Positions 33,263 through 43,604 of a stretch of DNA of 64,000 bases are shown piece by piece. Numbering within the stretch: position 1 is the first letter of the stretch; each line of letters opens with the position of its first letter. The notes below the pieces were generated by a model. It worked only from the letters and a program-made list of their open reading frames with translations, did not search any database and was not told the DNA's origin. Both the position numbers and the translations under genes were made by a program. Origin of the DNA: CAYMUL01 sp964393605 (GTDB lineage: Bacteria; Bacteroidota; Ignavibacteria; Ignavibacteriales; Ignavibacteriaceae). The stretch is from assembly GCA_964393605.1 (NCBI GenBank), contig CAYMUL010000007.1:1-64000 (forward strand). The letters are read 5' to 3'.

Positions 33263-36200
33263 ATGAGAAAAAATCTACTCAATCTCTTTTCTTTATTTGC
33301 ATTATTTTCTGTATTAACGTACAGTCAAACCGGTGCAGATTGGAAATGGCAGCATCAAACTCCGCAAGGAAATGCTAACAGATTTGTAAAAATCTGGGAT
33401 GCAAATAATTGGTACACAATGGGACTCAATGGTACATTCATGAAAACGACCGATGGAGGTACAACATGGTCATTTCATCATAAAGCAGGCTCAATCTATA
33501 CAGATGGAAGCTACACAAGTAATTACGATGCACACTTCTTCAATCAGTCCACCGGCGTTGCTGTTGGATTTAGAGGCATAATTCGTACAACGGATGGTGG
33601 CGCAACGTGGGATACTGTCTATATGGCTGTATCAGGTACTACAAATCGTACGTTGTATCAAGTTTATTTTATGGATGCGAATATTGGATACGCTGTAGGA
33701 ACGAGTGGCGTTTGTGTTAAAACAACTGATGCAGGATTAACTTGGAATGTTGTAGCTACAGGTGTTACAACTTCTCTTTATGATGTTTGGACGCCAAATG
33801 ATACCTTGATTATCATAGCTACAACTTCAGGCAATACGCGCCGATCAACTGATGGTGGTGCAACATGGACAGCAGTCAATGTTGGCAACACTTCTTCCCT
33901 ATATAAATTAGAATTTATGAATTCAACAACCGGTATGGTTGCTGGGTCTTCGGGTAAGGCAGCAGTTACCACAGATGCAGGTTTGACTTGGACGAATGCG
34001 AGCACAGGTCTGGCAACAACAGCAAGTTTCTACGATATAGATTATCGAAGCGGTTTAGCTCCATTCAAACTGAATGAAGGTTTCGAAGACGCTACCTTTC
34101 CTCCTACAAATTGGCAAAAGGTTAGCGTACTTGGAACAAAAGAATGGGTTCGTACGACGGCTCAGTATCATTCTGGTTCAGCTTCTGCTTTCATGAATTA
34201 TGAGACAACCGGCGGAGACGATTGGTTGATAACGCCAAAAATTTTAGCCGCTTCGGGCGATTCGCTTGTATTCTGGTTGAGAAGACAATTTAGTTCAAGC
34301 TATCCTCCGGATTCATTGTTAGTAAAAGTCTCTTCCGGTGATTCTGCTGTTGGAAGTTTCACATCAACTGTCTATCAACTTGAAGTGAATTCTTTGGCAT
34401 CGGGAACATGGACTAGGGTATCAGTGAGCCTTAGTTCGTTCGCCGGACAAAATATCTTCATCGCTTTCCAACATAAAGATACTGATGGCAACGGTGTATA
34501 TCTTGACGATGTTCAAATTGGAACTTTCGCTCAGGTTACTGAAACTTATTTAACCGGTTATTCGATGAATATGTATTTGAGCACAGATTTAGGAACTACT
34601 TGGAGCGTTTATAACCATTTAACTCCAACTCAACCATGGACAAGCACTTATTATGCCACTGATGTCATGGCAGACGGAACAGTATTAACCGGCGGTGCTT
34701 TCGGCTTGTTAAATAAAAAAGTTGGATCGGCTGATGCGACTGTTTATACGACTTTCCAACGTGCAGGAACTATTTATGATATTTGGGCCCAATCCTCAAC
34801 AGGCAAAGTAATCACGGTTGGCGCACCATCGGTCGCCGGCGTGTACGATCAATTTTTCTACTCCACTAATGGAGGCGGTACATGGAATATTTCTACAACA
34901 ACAATGAGCCAGGGAGCTACTTCTCCTTCGTATCATGTTGAAATTCCTGAACCATCCGGTGATGAATTGTTAAAAGGAGAAATCGAATCTCCAACTTCAA
35001 CTGCTACATTCAGAAGCATTGATATGCTTGATGCAAACAACGGATGGGCTTGCGGTTCTAATAGTGCTGTTTATAAAACAACGAACGGAGGTGTAACATG
35101 GGATTCTGTGGCTACGCCGATTCCGGCAGGTAAAACACTATATAAAATCGACTTTGTTACCGCAAATGTCGGCTGGGTTTTCTCATTCACAACTGAAGCA
35201 ACAGGCACAGTTTGGAAAACAACTGACGGAGGTGCTACATGGACTCCAACAATACTTCCAGGCACAGGATTAGCAACACAAGTTTATTCTGCTCACATGA
35301 TGACGGAAACAAAAGGTTATCTTGTTAACTATATCCCCCGCCCGATGATTACTACAGATGGTGGGGCAACATGGACCGAGCAAGCAATAAGCGACGCTTA
35401 TGCCGGTACAATGTATGACATTCAGATGGTGAGTGATTCTGTCGGTTTCATTGCCGCAGGCACTGGTAGAATGTATAAAACCACAAATGGCGGTGCCTTG
35501 TGGGATACTATTGCGGCACTTCCATTTAAAACCGGAACTCGCTATGCACTTCATTTTATTAATCCTTCTGTCGGTTATGTTGCCGGTTCTGCAGGCACTT
35601 TGCTTCGTACGAATGACGGTGGAAATACCTGGACTTTAGAAAATACTAATGGTGGTGCAGTGAACTACGCAGTTTATATTGCTCAACCAACATCCGGTGA
35701 TACTTCGGCTGTCTACGTTGGAGCGTCCAGTTCACAGATCTTCAAATACAGTTCACTTGTTGTTCCTGTTGAACTTGCTAGTTTCACATCAAACATTAGC
35801 GATAATAATGTAACACTCAATTGGAGTACATCGACCGAAAAAAATAACTTCGGTTTTGATGTTGAAAGAAGAACAATTGGCGAAGAATGGAACAAGATTG
35901 GTTTCGTCAACGGAAATGGAACTTCCACAAAAGTAAGCGAATATATTTTCACCGATTCGAAACTTGCTGTTGGTAAATACAACTACAGAATCAAACAACT
36001 TGATTTCGATGGAACATTTAGTTACTACGAACTCAGCGGCGAAGTTGAAATCGGTTCACCGGAAAATTATAGTCTTTCACAGAACTATCCGAATCCATTC
36101 AACCCCACAACCGCAATCAACTATGCTATTCCTGTTGACGGAATGGTTACTTTAACAATCTTCAACGCACTCGGTGAAAAAGTTAAAGTTCTCATTAATG

Positions 36201-36325
36201 AAGTTCAAAAAGCAGGTCATTACTCAATCAACTTTGATGCAAGTAACTTGACAAGTGGATTGTACTTCTACAAAATTGAATCAGGAAGTTTCTCTTCTGT
36301 TAAGAAGATGATGCTCTTGAAGTAA
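33263..36325 (+). CDS. Ycf48/BNR-repeat secreted protein with T9SS sorting domain
   Basis: A 1020-residue exported protein (signal LLNLFSLFALFSVLTYS). It has many Ycf48/sortilin-like beta-propeller units recognised by (K/R)TTDGG.TW (for example MKTTDGGTTWSF, RTTDGGATWDTV, KTTNGGVTWDSV). They surround a choice-of-anchor J jelly-roll domain (~270-425: NEGFEDATFPPTNWQ ... DDWLITPKI ... YLDDVQIG). The C-terminus has a beta domain (VPVELASFTSN...VTLNWSTSTEKNNFGF) and a T9SS CTD (QNYPNPFNPTTAINYA ... KKMMLLK). It is probably a cell-surface binding or carbohydrate-interacting protein. The ribosome site is AAAGGAA. Its terminator is almost copied at the next gene. Confidence 0.87.
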   Translation: MRKNLLNLFSLFALFSVLTYSQTGADWKWQHQTPQGNANRFVKIWDANNWYTMGLNGTFMKTTDGGTTWSFHHKAGSIYTDGSYTSNYDAHFFNQSTGVAVGFRGIIRTTDGGATWDTVYMAVSGTTNRTLYQVYFMDANIGYAVGTSGVCVKTTDAGLTWNVVATGVTTSLYDVWTPNDTLIIIATTSGNTRRSTDGGATWTAVNVGNTSSLYKLEFMNSTTGMVAGSSGKAAVTTDAGLTWTNASTGLATTASFYDIDYRSGLAPFKLNEGFEDATFPPTNWQKVSVLGTKEWVRTTAQYHSGSASAFMNYETTGGDDWLITPKILAASGDSLVFWLRRQFSSSYPPDSLLVKVSSGDSAVGSFTSTVYQLEVNSLASGTWTRVSVSLSSFAGQNIFIAFQHKDTDGNGVYLDDVQIGTFAQVTETYLTGYSMNMYLSTDLGTTWSVYNHLTPTQPWTSTYYATDVMADGTVLTGGAFGLLNKKVGSADATVYTTFQRAGTIYDIWAQSSTGKVITVGAPSVAGVYDQFFYSTNGGGTWNISTTTMSQGATSPSYHVEIPEPSGDELLKGEIESPTSTATFRSIDMLDANNGWACGSNSAVYKTTNGGVTWDSVATPIPAGKTLYKIDFVTANVGWVFSFTTEATGTVWKTTDGGATWTPTILPGTGLATQVYSAHMMTETKGYLVNYIPRPMITTDGGATWTEQAISDAYAGTMYDIQMVSDSVGFIAAGTGRMYKTTNGGALWDTIAALPFKTGTRYALHFINPSVGYVAGSAGTLLRTNDGGNTWTLENTNGGAVNYAVYIAQPTSGDTSAVYVGASSSQIFKYSSLVVPVELASFTSNISDNNVTLNWSTSTEKNNFGFDVERRTIGEEWNKIGFVNGNGTSTKVSEYIFTDSKLAVGKYNYRIKQLDFDGTFSYYELSGEVEIGSPENYSLSQNYPNPFNPTTAINYAIPVDGMVTLTIFNALGEKVKVLINEVQKAGHYSINFDASNLTSGLYFYKIESGSFSSVKKMMLLK

Positions 36326-36357
36326 ATTAATAATGAAAAGTTATTAATTAATAATTA

Positions 36358-36388
36358 GGTCGAGCGAAAGCTCGACCTTTTTTTTTTT
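36358..36388 (+). terminator. Intrinsic terminator of the 33263 gene
   Basis: An 8 bp stem GGTCGAGC, tetraloop GAAA, GCTCGACC, then eleven Ts. It is preceded by an AT-rich AATTAATAAT tract that recurs before the terminator at 43463. Confidence 0.93.
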
Positions 36389-36536
36389 GACATTTCATTT
36401 CCACATAATTACACCATATTTCAAAAATTATTTGCCAATCTAAAATAAGTAAGAGTGGTTCTTTCAAACATTCATAAACGCGTGTAAATTATTGTGGATG
36501 CTCAATTCTGTTATGCGGTGCAAAGACTAAAATAAA

Positions 36537-36565
36537 TTGCATCTAAAAAAAAAAATCTTTAATTT
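36537..36565 (+). promoter_or_regulatory. Candidate promoter for the 36613 gene
   Basis: TTG (36537-36539) and TTAATTTG (36558-36565, one mismatch to TAnnTTTG) are separated by 18 bases, ahead of a ~40-base leader. Only moderate support, in very AT-rich DNA. Confidence 0.3.
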
Positions 36566-36612
36566 GTAACAGACTAATTAACATTATATTTATTCATATG
36601 ATAGGAGATAGT

Positions 36613-39600
36613 ATGCAAATACTTGAAACAATCTTTCTGAAAAAGAGTAGCAAGCTTAGTATGTATTTTATGACTATGTTTGCCGCTCTTTTTGTGTTTA
36701 GTAGCTCTCTATATTCCCAACCATTAACATACCAGTATACTGCAACTGCAGGAACGTACACTCCATTAACCGAGAGTAATCAATTTACAACATGGACTGG
36801 TACAGCTGATGACGGATATACAAATGCTACTGATATCGGTTTCTCCTTTGTTTATGCCGGGAATGCGTTTACTCAATTCCAGGTTTCAACAAATGGATTC
36901 TTAAGATTCGGTTCCGGGTTAACTAGTGCAACAGCATCAAATGCACTTGCCGGTACCTTAAGAAACATAATTGCCCCCTTATGGGATGATCATAAAGTTG
37001 ATGCAACAACTTCCATTACATATAAACTAACCGGAACTGAACCAAATAGAGTTTTAACGGTTGAATGGAAGGACGTTTATTGGAATTATAATGCAGCAGC
37101 ACCGAATGCAAATTTTCAGGTGAACCTGTATGAAACAACAAATAAAATCGAATTTATTTATGGAACATTTGGTACCCCGAACGTTGCAACAGCTTCAATA
37201 GGATTATCTGATGGAACAGCCATAAGCACTGCCGGTCGTTCGGTAGGTACATTCTTAAGTATTGTTGTTGCCGGCGATGTCGCTAATCGTATCTATCAGC
37301 AATCGATGGGTTACGAATTGACAGGAGGAACTGTAGCACCTGATGCAAATACAGTCTTTTCATTCACCCCGATGACCCCGGCACCAATTGCAACCGGAAC
37401 TTATACTATTGGAGGAACAAGCCCGACTTATGCATATCCAAGCCAGGCGGCAACCGCATTAAATATGAACGGTATTGCTGGACCTGTTGTTTTGGAAATC
37501 CGTGACGGAACTTACGACGATATCTTTCATCTGATAAATGTAGCAGGCACTTCTTCTACAAATACAATAACTGTTAAGAATGCAACCGGAGCTACGGTTA
37601 CTTTTTCTCCCAAATTCGGTAGAGCATCTACAACTGCACCTTCTGCAATACTCGGAGATGCGATGATTCGGCTGGAAGGAACTCAATATACTACTATTGA
37701 TGGCTTAAGATTTGTTGAAAATGATGCTAATACTACCACTACCCAAAAATTTAATATGGGAGTAATATTATGTAATTCCGTAGTAACAACTGCCGGTGGT
37801 TCTGTTTATAGCGGTTCAAGGTTCAATACATTAAAGAATCTTTATATGAATCTAAAATCGGATCAATTACCTGTCAATGCAGGTGCTATTGGAATTCGTT
37901 TTGGAACTGCAGGAACTGCAACAACCGATACAAATTTCGCTAATAGTTACAATACTATTCAAGATGTTACCATTGAAGGATTTTGGCGTGCTGCTATATT
38001 CATGTATGGATTCACAGGTAATGTTAATCCTGACAGAGGGAATCGTATCACAGCAGTAACCGGAAGAAATGCTCTCAGAAATGTGAACATTACTTCAGGC
38101 AGCAGCAGTGATATCCGAGTAATTGAAATGAATGCTCAAAGAGATGTCACCATTGAAAAAACGGATATTTATGATGTTTCAAGTACCGTGCATACTACCA
38201 ACGGTATCTGGGGCATCAGGTTAAATCCTGCTAACTCCTCTATTGATTATGTTTCAGGTACGGTTGTTATAAATGATGTAAACATCTACAATCTTGAAAA
38301 TTCCGGTGCAGGTACAACAACAGGTTGGGCTTGCGGTATAGAAGCAAATAGGATGGATGATGGTTCATCTTTGTCTATTGCTAAAACCAAGATCTATGAT
38401 ATTTATACAAATTGCAACTCAACCGGAAGAGCAATCGGTATTTATGCAAATTTAGCTGCCGGTACAGGTTTTAGTACAACTGCTAATATCTATAACAATT
38501 ACATTTATGATATTAGAGCACCAAGAAGTACAGCATCTACAACAACAACTGGTTCTGGGGTAATGGGACTTAATCTCCAAGCGGTTGCGGGAGGAACTCT
38601 GAATACCTTCAAAGTATATTACAATACTGTATTAATAGATAATGCAGTACCTCCGTCAGTTGCTTCTCACTATTCTACAAATTTATTTATGGCGAATTTT
38701 GGAACTGCTTCATTAGATTTAAGAAATAATATATTTGTTAATCTAATGTCTGCCGGTACAGCAGAAACCGGTAGGGCACAAAATATATTTGCAAGTGCTA
38801 ATTCGAATCTACTTCGTTTAGCTCCCGAAACAGATTATAATGCTTATAATACTGGAATTGCAAGTGCAAACCGTCCGACTGCATATGACGGTGCAACAGC
38901 GTTTGCTACTTTAGCCGACTATCAGGCAGCAGTTGCTACAGGTGGATTAGGCGGACCAAGAGAAGTGAATAGTATCTCTGAAAATCCCACGTTTGTCGCA
39001 AATACAGCTCCTTACAACTTACATATAAATTCATCTGTACCAACTTTCCTTGAAGCTGGTGGTACTCCGATCACCGGAATCACAACCGATTACGATGGGG
39101 ATGTAAGAAACGCAACCACGCCGGATATTGGTGCCGATGAGTTCAATGGAGTTCGTCCTACTGGACCTGTATTCGCTATTTCCCCGGATGTTAAAGATTA
39201 TGGTCAAGTAAGAGTAGGTTTATCATCTTCTCAGGTATTTGCAGTTACTAATACGGGAGTTGGTACCCTTATTATCAATTCCTCAGCATTAATTGGAACA
39301 GATGTAACCCAGTTTGCATTAATTGATACAAATACTTATCCGAAATCACTCGGTGCAAATGAAAGTTTATCCTTAACGGTTACATTCTCCCCGACGAGCG
39401 TTGGATTAAAAACTGCAACGCTACAAGTCTCAGACAACCTGACTGAAGTTTTACATGAAGTCAACTTAAGCGGAACCGGTTTCGATCCTACAATAACCGC
39501 ATTCCCATATGCAGAAGGATTTGAAAATACTTTATTCCCGCCACAGGGTTGGGAAAATGTTCAGATTACCGGTACAGGTTTATTTGAAAGAACTACTGCA

Positions 39601-42600
39601 GGTACAAACCCGACTACGGTACCTTATTCAGGTGTCGGTATGGCACAATTTAGATGCTATAGCTTCTCAAGCGGCACTACTGCAATTTTGGTTACTCCTC
39701 CTATTAACGTACCTGCTAATAACTACAGAGTAAAATTCTGGATGAACAGGGACGGCGGTTATTTAACAAACGGAGACAGAATATCAGTATTCTTCAATAA
39801 TCAACCCGACTTAACCGGTGCAGATTCATTAGGAAACGTCTTCCGTTCAATTAATCTCGAACCAGTTGTAGCTACACCAGGCTGGTATCAGTACACTTTC
39901 AACTTCCCTGCAAACTCTATGGGAAATGGAAAACATATTATTCTTAAAGGTGTTAGTGCTTTTGGTAATAATATTTTCATCGATAGTTTGGTAATTGAAC
40001 AAATTCCTGAATTTGCAGTTGATTGGTGTAATTTACAATGGCCTCCAAATCATACAATGACTGTTGGAGACACATTAACTGTTTATTCGCAAGCATGGAT
40101 TAATGGAGTTACGAATTTGACCGGTGCTACACCAGGGCTTGATGCTTGGATAGGTATTAGTTCAACTAACACGAATCCTGCAACATGGAGTACTTGGGTT
40201 CCAGCAGTTTTCAACGCTGATGTTGGAAATAATGATGAGTTCATGGCGCAAGTAGGATTTAACTTACCAGCCGGAACTTACTATTACGCAAGTAGATGGC
40301 AATACTTAGCTGGTCCATTTAAATATGGTGGTCTAAATAATGGTTTCTGGGATAGTACAGCACATCCTTCAGGGGTGTTAACAGTTAATCCCATTACTGT
40401 AACAAATTATCCTTTCATTCAAGGATTTGAAGAAACTGTTTTTCCTCCACTTGGTTGGTCAGTTGAAAACTTGAATGGCGGAACGACCTGGACACGTGCA
40501 ACCGGAAAACCACGTACGGGTGTTGGTCATGCGCAATATAGTTACAGTACTACTTTACCGGGTGATGATTATTTATTCACACCTGCTATGACTTTCCAGC
40601 AAGGAAAGACCTATGCAATTACATATTGGTATGCTGTTCAATCTGCTAGCTATGCGGAGAACCTCAAGATAACATTAGGTTCGACGCAAAATGCGGCAGG
40701 TGTTGATACCATACTTGCAGACCACCCGAATTTGATTAATACAACATATCAATCAAATACAGTTTATTTTTCTCCTGCATCAACAGGGCTATTTTTTATT
40801 GGATTCCATGCCTACAGTCTTCCGGATAAATGGAACATTGTAGTCGACGATATCGAAATTAATGTAGTACCGGATATTGATTATGCTTTGACGGGCGTAA
40901 TGCAGGTTGATAGAATTCCAACTCCATTCAATTTAAACCCGGACGAACCTACATTTAGCAAAAATGTACCTATCGAAACTTTGATTGATGATAAATCATT
41001 CAGTGGAACACCGGCAAGTAACATGAATAATAGTAAATTAATTTTTGATCCCAATTCAGACTATGGATTAAAAACTTTTACTAATTCAAATCCTTTCGAA
41101 GGAATCGAAGGATTTACTGCTGTTAATATGAGAGCATTAGTGAAGAATCAAGGTGTCCAAAACATTCCGTATCAATTTGGTTTCAACTTCAACGGAGTTG
41201 CCGGTACGCCAATAAACAGACCGGGAGTTCCTTTTGCAACGACCGATACGATTGATTTTGCAGCAACACCAACCGCATTAGGAACATTTACTACCTTGGG
41301 TTATGTTACTGCTGCTAATGACTCCTTTAACCACAATGATACGCTGAGGAATTTTAAAACCTTAGTTTATCCAGATCCGATGTTAAGAATTAAATACGAT
41401 AACGGACAGCACACTCCAAATACATTCATCGGTTATGGTGCCAATAATCTTCCTCTTACAGCCGGAGTAAGATTTACTGCTTCCGAAAATATCAAATTAA
41501 CAAATGTCGATGCATTTTTCAGAAATGAAACTTCGCCAGATTCTATTCTTGTCAGAGTATGGGCTGCAGGTGCCGATACTTCTGCACCGGGAACTATGCT
41601 CTTTAGCAAAACTTTTGCCGGCGTGAATTACATTAATTTAGGAACGGGTGGAGATTATGTTACATTACCTTTAGGCGGTGATGCGCCAATCTTCATGGCT
41701 GGTTCAGATTTCTGGGTGAGCATATCATTTGTTTCAACCATCCAATACCCTATGGGAGCTCACAATTCTCCGCTAACTACTCCTGGAAGAAGTTATATTT
41801 CAGGAAATGATGGAGCTACCTGGGCACAATTAATCGTTACAACGGAACGTGCATGGTTACTTCGTGTTGTTGGTACTTCTTACGTGCCACCACTCTTCAC
41901 CACAGTATGGCAACGTTCACAAGCTACATCCAGTTTGCCCTCTTGGTTCGGTACTCATACTGAAAGAGGTTTAGCTTTTGGTTCCACTAGTCCAACAGAT
42001 GTGAACCCGAGAGTATTTGTCGCAAGCCGCAATGCAGGCTCTTTCGTAAAGATTCTCGATGCAAATACCGGTGCTGATGTTGGCGATTTGAATACGGCTG
42101 GTATTGCAGGTGGTACTTACGCATTAAACGATGTTGAAGTTTCATCTGACGGAAAAATATTCGTAACTAATCTTACTCTCAATGCCTCCACAGATACATT
42201 CAGAGTGTATATGTGGAATAATGAAGCTGCTGCCCCCGTTACTGTAATTAAGTGGATTGGTGCTGACGCGGTTAGATTAGGTGACAAATTTACAGTTGTC
42301 GGAGATTACTCAGCCGGTTCGGCAGTACTTTATGCCGGAAGTGCAACTGCAAGTCAATACAAAGTCTATAAATGGACAATGACCGGTGGGGCATTCAATC
42401 AAGCACCACAAACAATTGCACTAAGCGGTATTACAGCAGGTACACCGTCAAGTGCATCACTCAGTCCACTGCCAAATGGTGACTTTTATTGGAAAGCCAC
42501 GGGATTCGGATTGCATAAATATCATGCAGACGGAACTCTATTAGGTATCGTTCCAACCACAACAGTAGCAAGCGGTGCTAATGCCGTCCGCTACATTGGT

Positions 42601-43431
42601 GGTATTGGAAACAATGAATATGTTGCAGTTTATCAGTACGGAACTACTACTGAAAATGCAAGAATTCTTGAGATTCCTAACGATAACATTCCAGGTGCAA
42701 CAACTTATTTCATGACTCCTCAACTTGGTAACGCCACGAATACTAACGGTGCCGGAGACGTATCATATCGTTTCTATCCTGATCTTAAAGTTGATATTTT
42801 CGTCTTGGGAACCAACAATGGTTTAGGTTGTTACAGAACAACCGGCTCTATTCCTGTTGAATTACTCTCATTATCCGCAACTGCGGATGGTAATGATGTT
42901 ATCATCAAATGGAGCACGGCTACTGAAGCTAATAGTCAAGAATTCCAGGTTGAAAGAAAAAATGTTGATCAGGACAACTGGTCTTTTGTTGGAAAAGTAA
43001 ATTCTGCCGGTACATCTACCGACATTAAATCTTACTCTTTCACAGACAGAAATCTCAATTCTGGTAAATATTCTTATAGATTGAGAATGATAGATTTAGA
43101 CGGAACATTCAATTATTCAAGCGAAATTGAAGTTGAAGTTGGAGTACCCCAACTATTTAATTTAAGTCAAAACTATCCGAACCCGTTCAATCCAAGCACA
43201 ACTGTAAAATTTGCTCTTCCTTTCGAAAGCAAAGTTACGGTGCAAGTATTTGCAGTTACGGGTGAATTGGTTGAAACAATTTACAACGGACAGTTGGGAG
43301 TTGGTTATCATCAATTCGATTGGAATGCTTCACGCTTCGCAACCGGAATGTATATTTATCGCATGAGCGCACAGTCACTCGTCAACGATAAAACTTTCAA
43401 CTCCGTCAAGAAGATGATGCTCTTGAAATAA
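36613..43431 (+). CDS. 2272-residue multi-domain T9SS cargo protein
   Basis: I start at ATG 36613, which has AGGAG eight bases upstream, rather than ATG 36598. A signal peptide follows (YFMTMFAALFVFSSSLYS). Domains in order: a T9SS-associated beta domain (~20-230, FLRFGSG, IAPLWDDHK); a right-handed parallel beta-helix (~280-850, with GTYTIGGTSPTYAYPSQAA, IEIRDG-like VLEIRDGTYDD and TTIDGLRF); a choice-of-anchor D domain (~855-955, FAISPDVKDYGQVRVG); a choice-of-anchor J domain (EGFENTLFPPQGWENV); a CNLQWPP domain; a second anchor J domain (QGFEETVFPPLGWSVE); a long DUF4623-like propeller region (NPRVFVASRNAGSFVKILD); and a T9SS CTD (QNYPNPFNPSTTVKFA). The family has no known enzymatic role. 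Confidence 0.85.
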   Translation: MQILETIFLKKSSKLSMYFMTMFAALFVFSSSLYSQPLTYQYTATAGTYTPLTESNQFTTWTGTADDGYTNATDIGFSFVYAGNAFTQFQVSTNGFLRFGSGLTSATASNALAGTLRNIIAPLWDDHKVDATTSITYKLTGTEPNRVLTVEWKDVYWNYNAAAPNANFQVNLYETTNKIEFIYGTFGTPNVATASIGLSDGTAISTAGRSVGTFLSIVVAGDVANRIYQQSMGYELTGGTVAPDANTVFSFTPMTPAPIATGTYTIGGTSPTYAYPSQAATALNMNGIAGPVVLEIRDGTYDDIFHLINVAGTSSTNTITVKNATGATVTFSPKFGRASTTAPSAILGDAMIRLEGTQYTTIDGLRFVENDANTTTTQKFNMGVILCNSVVTTAGGSVYSGSRFNTLKNLYMNLKSDQLPVNAGAIGIRFGTAGTATTDTNFANSYNTIQDVTIEGFWRAAIFMYGFTGNVNPDRGNRITAVTGRNALRNVNITSGSSSDIRVIEMNAQRDVTIEKTDIYDVSSTVHTTNGIWGIRLNPANSSIDYVSGTVVINDVNIYNLENSGAGTTTGWACGIEANRMDDGSSLSIAKTKIYDIYTNCNSTGRAIGIYANLAAGTGFSTTANIYNNYIYDIRAPRSTASTTTTGSGVMGLNLQAVAGGTLNTFKVYYNTVLIDNAVPPSVASHYSTNLFMANFGTASLDLRNNIFVNLMSAGTAETGRAQNIFASANSNLLRLAPETDYNAYNTGIASANRPTAYDGATAFATLADYQAAVATGGLGGPREVNSISENPTFVANTAPYNLHINSSVPTFLEAGGTPITGITTDYDGDVRNATTPDIGADEFNGVRPTGPVFAISPDVKDYGQVRVGLSSSQVFAVTNTGVGTLIINSSALIGTDVTQFALIDTNTYPKSLGANESLSLTVTFSPTSVGLKTATLQVSDNLTEVLHEVNLSGTGFDPTITAFPYAEGFENTLFPPQGWENVQITGTGLFERTTAGTNPTTVPYSGVGMAQFRCYSFSSGTTAILVTPPINVPANNYRVKFWMNRDGGYLTNGDRISVFFNNQPDLTGADSLGNVFRSINLEPVVATPGWYQYTFNFPANSMGNGKHIILKGVSAFGNNIFIDSLVIEQIPEFAVDWCNLQWPPNHTMTVGDTLTVYSQAWINGVTNLTGATPGLDAWIGISSTNTNPATWSTWVPAVFNADVGNNDEFMAQVGFNLPAGTYYYASRWQYLAGPFKYGGLNNGFWDSTAHPSGVLTVNPITVTNYPFIQGFEETVFPPLGWSVENLNGGTTWTRATGKPRTGVGHAQYSYSTTLPGDDYLFTPAMTFQQGKTYAITYWYAVQSASYAENLKITLGSTQNAAGVDTILADHPNLINTTYQSNTVYFSPASTGLFFIGFHAYSLPDKWNIVVDDIEINVVPDIDYALTGVMQVDRIPTPFNLNPDEPTFSKNVPIETLIDDKSFSGTPASNMNNSKLIFDPNSDYGLKTFTNSNPFEGIEGFTAVNMRALVKNQGVQNIPYQFGFNFNGVAGTPINRPGVPFATTDTIDFAATPTALGTFTTLGYVTAANDSFNHNDTLRNFKTLVYPDPMLRIKYDNGQHTPNTFIGYGANNLPLTAGVRFTASENIKLTNVDAFFRNETSPDSILVRVWAAGADTSAPGTMLFSKTFAGVNYINLGTGGDYVTLPLGGDAPIFMAGSDFWVSISFVSTIQYPMGAHNSPLTTPGRSYISGNDGATWAQLIVTTERAWLLRVVGTSYVPPLFTTVWQRSQATSSLPSWFGTHTERGLAFGSTSPTDVNPRVFVASRNAGSFVKILDANTGADVGDLNTAGIAGGTYALNDVEVSSDGKIFVTNLTLNASTDTFRVYMWNNEAAAPVTVIKWIGADAVRLGDKFTVVGDYSAGSAVLYAGSATASQYKVYKWTMTGGAFNQAPQTIALSGITAGTPSSASLSPLPNGDFYWKATGFGLHKYHADGTLLGIVPTTTVASGANAVRYIGGIGNNEYVAVYQYGTTTENARILEIPNDNIPGATTYFMTPQLGNATNTNGAGDVSYRFYPDLKVDIFVLGTNNGLGCYRTTGSIPVELLSLSATADGNDVIIKWSTATEANSQEFQVERKNVDQDNWSFVGKVNSAGTSTDIKSYSFTDRNLNSGKYSYRLRMIDLDGTFNYSSEIEVEVGVPQLFNLSQNYPNPFNPSTTVKFALPFESKVTVQVFAVTGELVETIYNGQLGVGYHQFDWNASRFATGMYIYRMSAQSLVNDKTFNSVKKMMLLK

Positions 43432-43462
43432 ATTAATAATGAAAATTAATAATTAATAATTA

Positions 43463-43488
43463 GGTCGGGCGAAAGCTCGACCTTTTTT
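43463..43488 (+). terminator. Intrinsic terminator of the 36613 gene
   Basis: GGTCGGGC, loop GAAA, GCTCGACC (one G-T pair), then six Ts. It is nearly identical to the terminator at 36358. The remaining ~115 bases up to the helicase gene hold nothing recognisable. Confidence 0.92.
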
Positions 43489-43604
43489 ATTTTAATGAAT
43501 TGATTGTGGTGTAACCCGGAATTTATTCAGTGAAAATACTGATGATGAGATTCTGTTTTAATTTGGGGAGATGTAAAAGGATGTATTAAATTTTTTCTGA
43601 ACTT

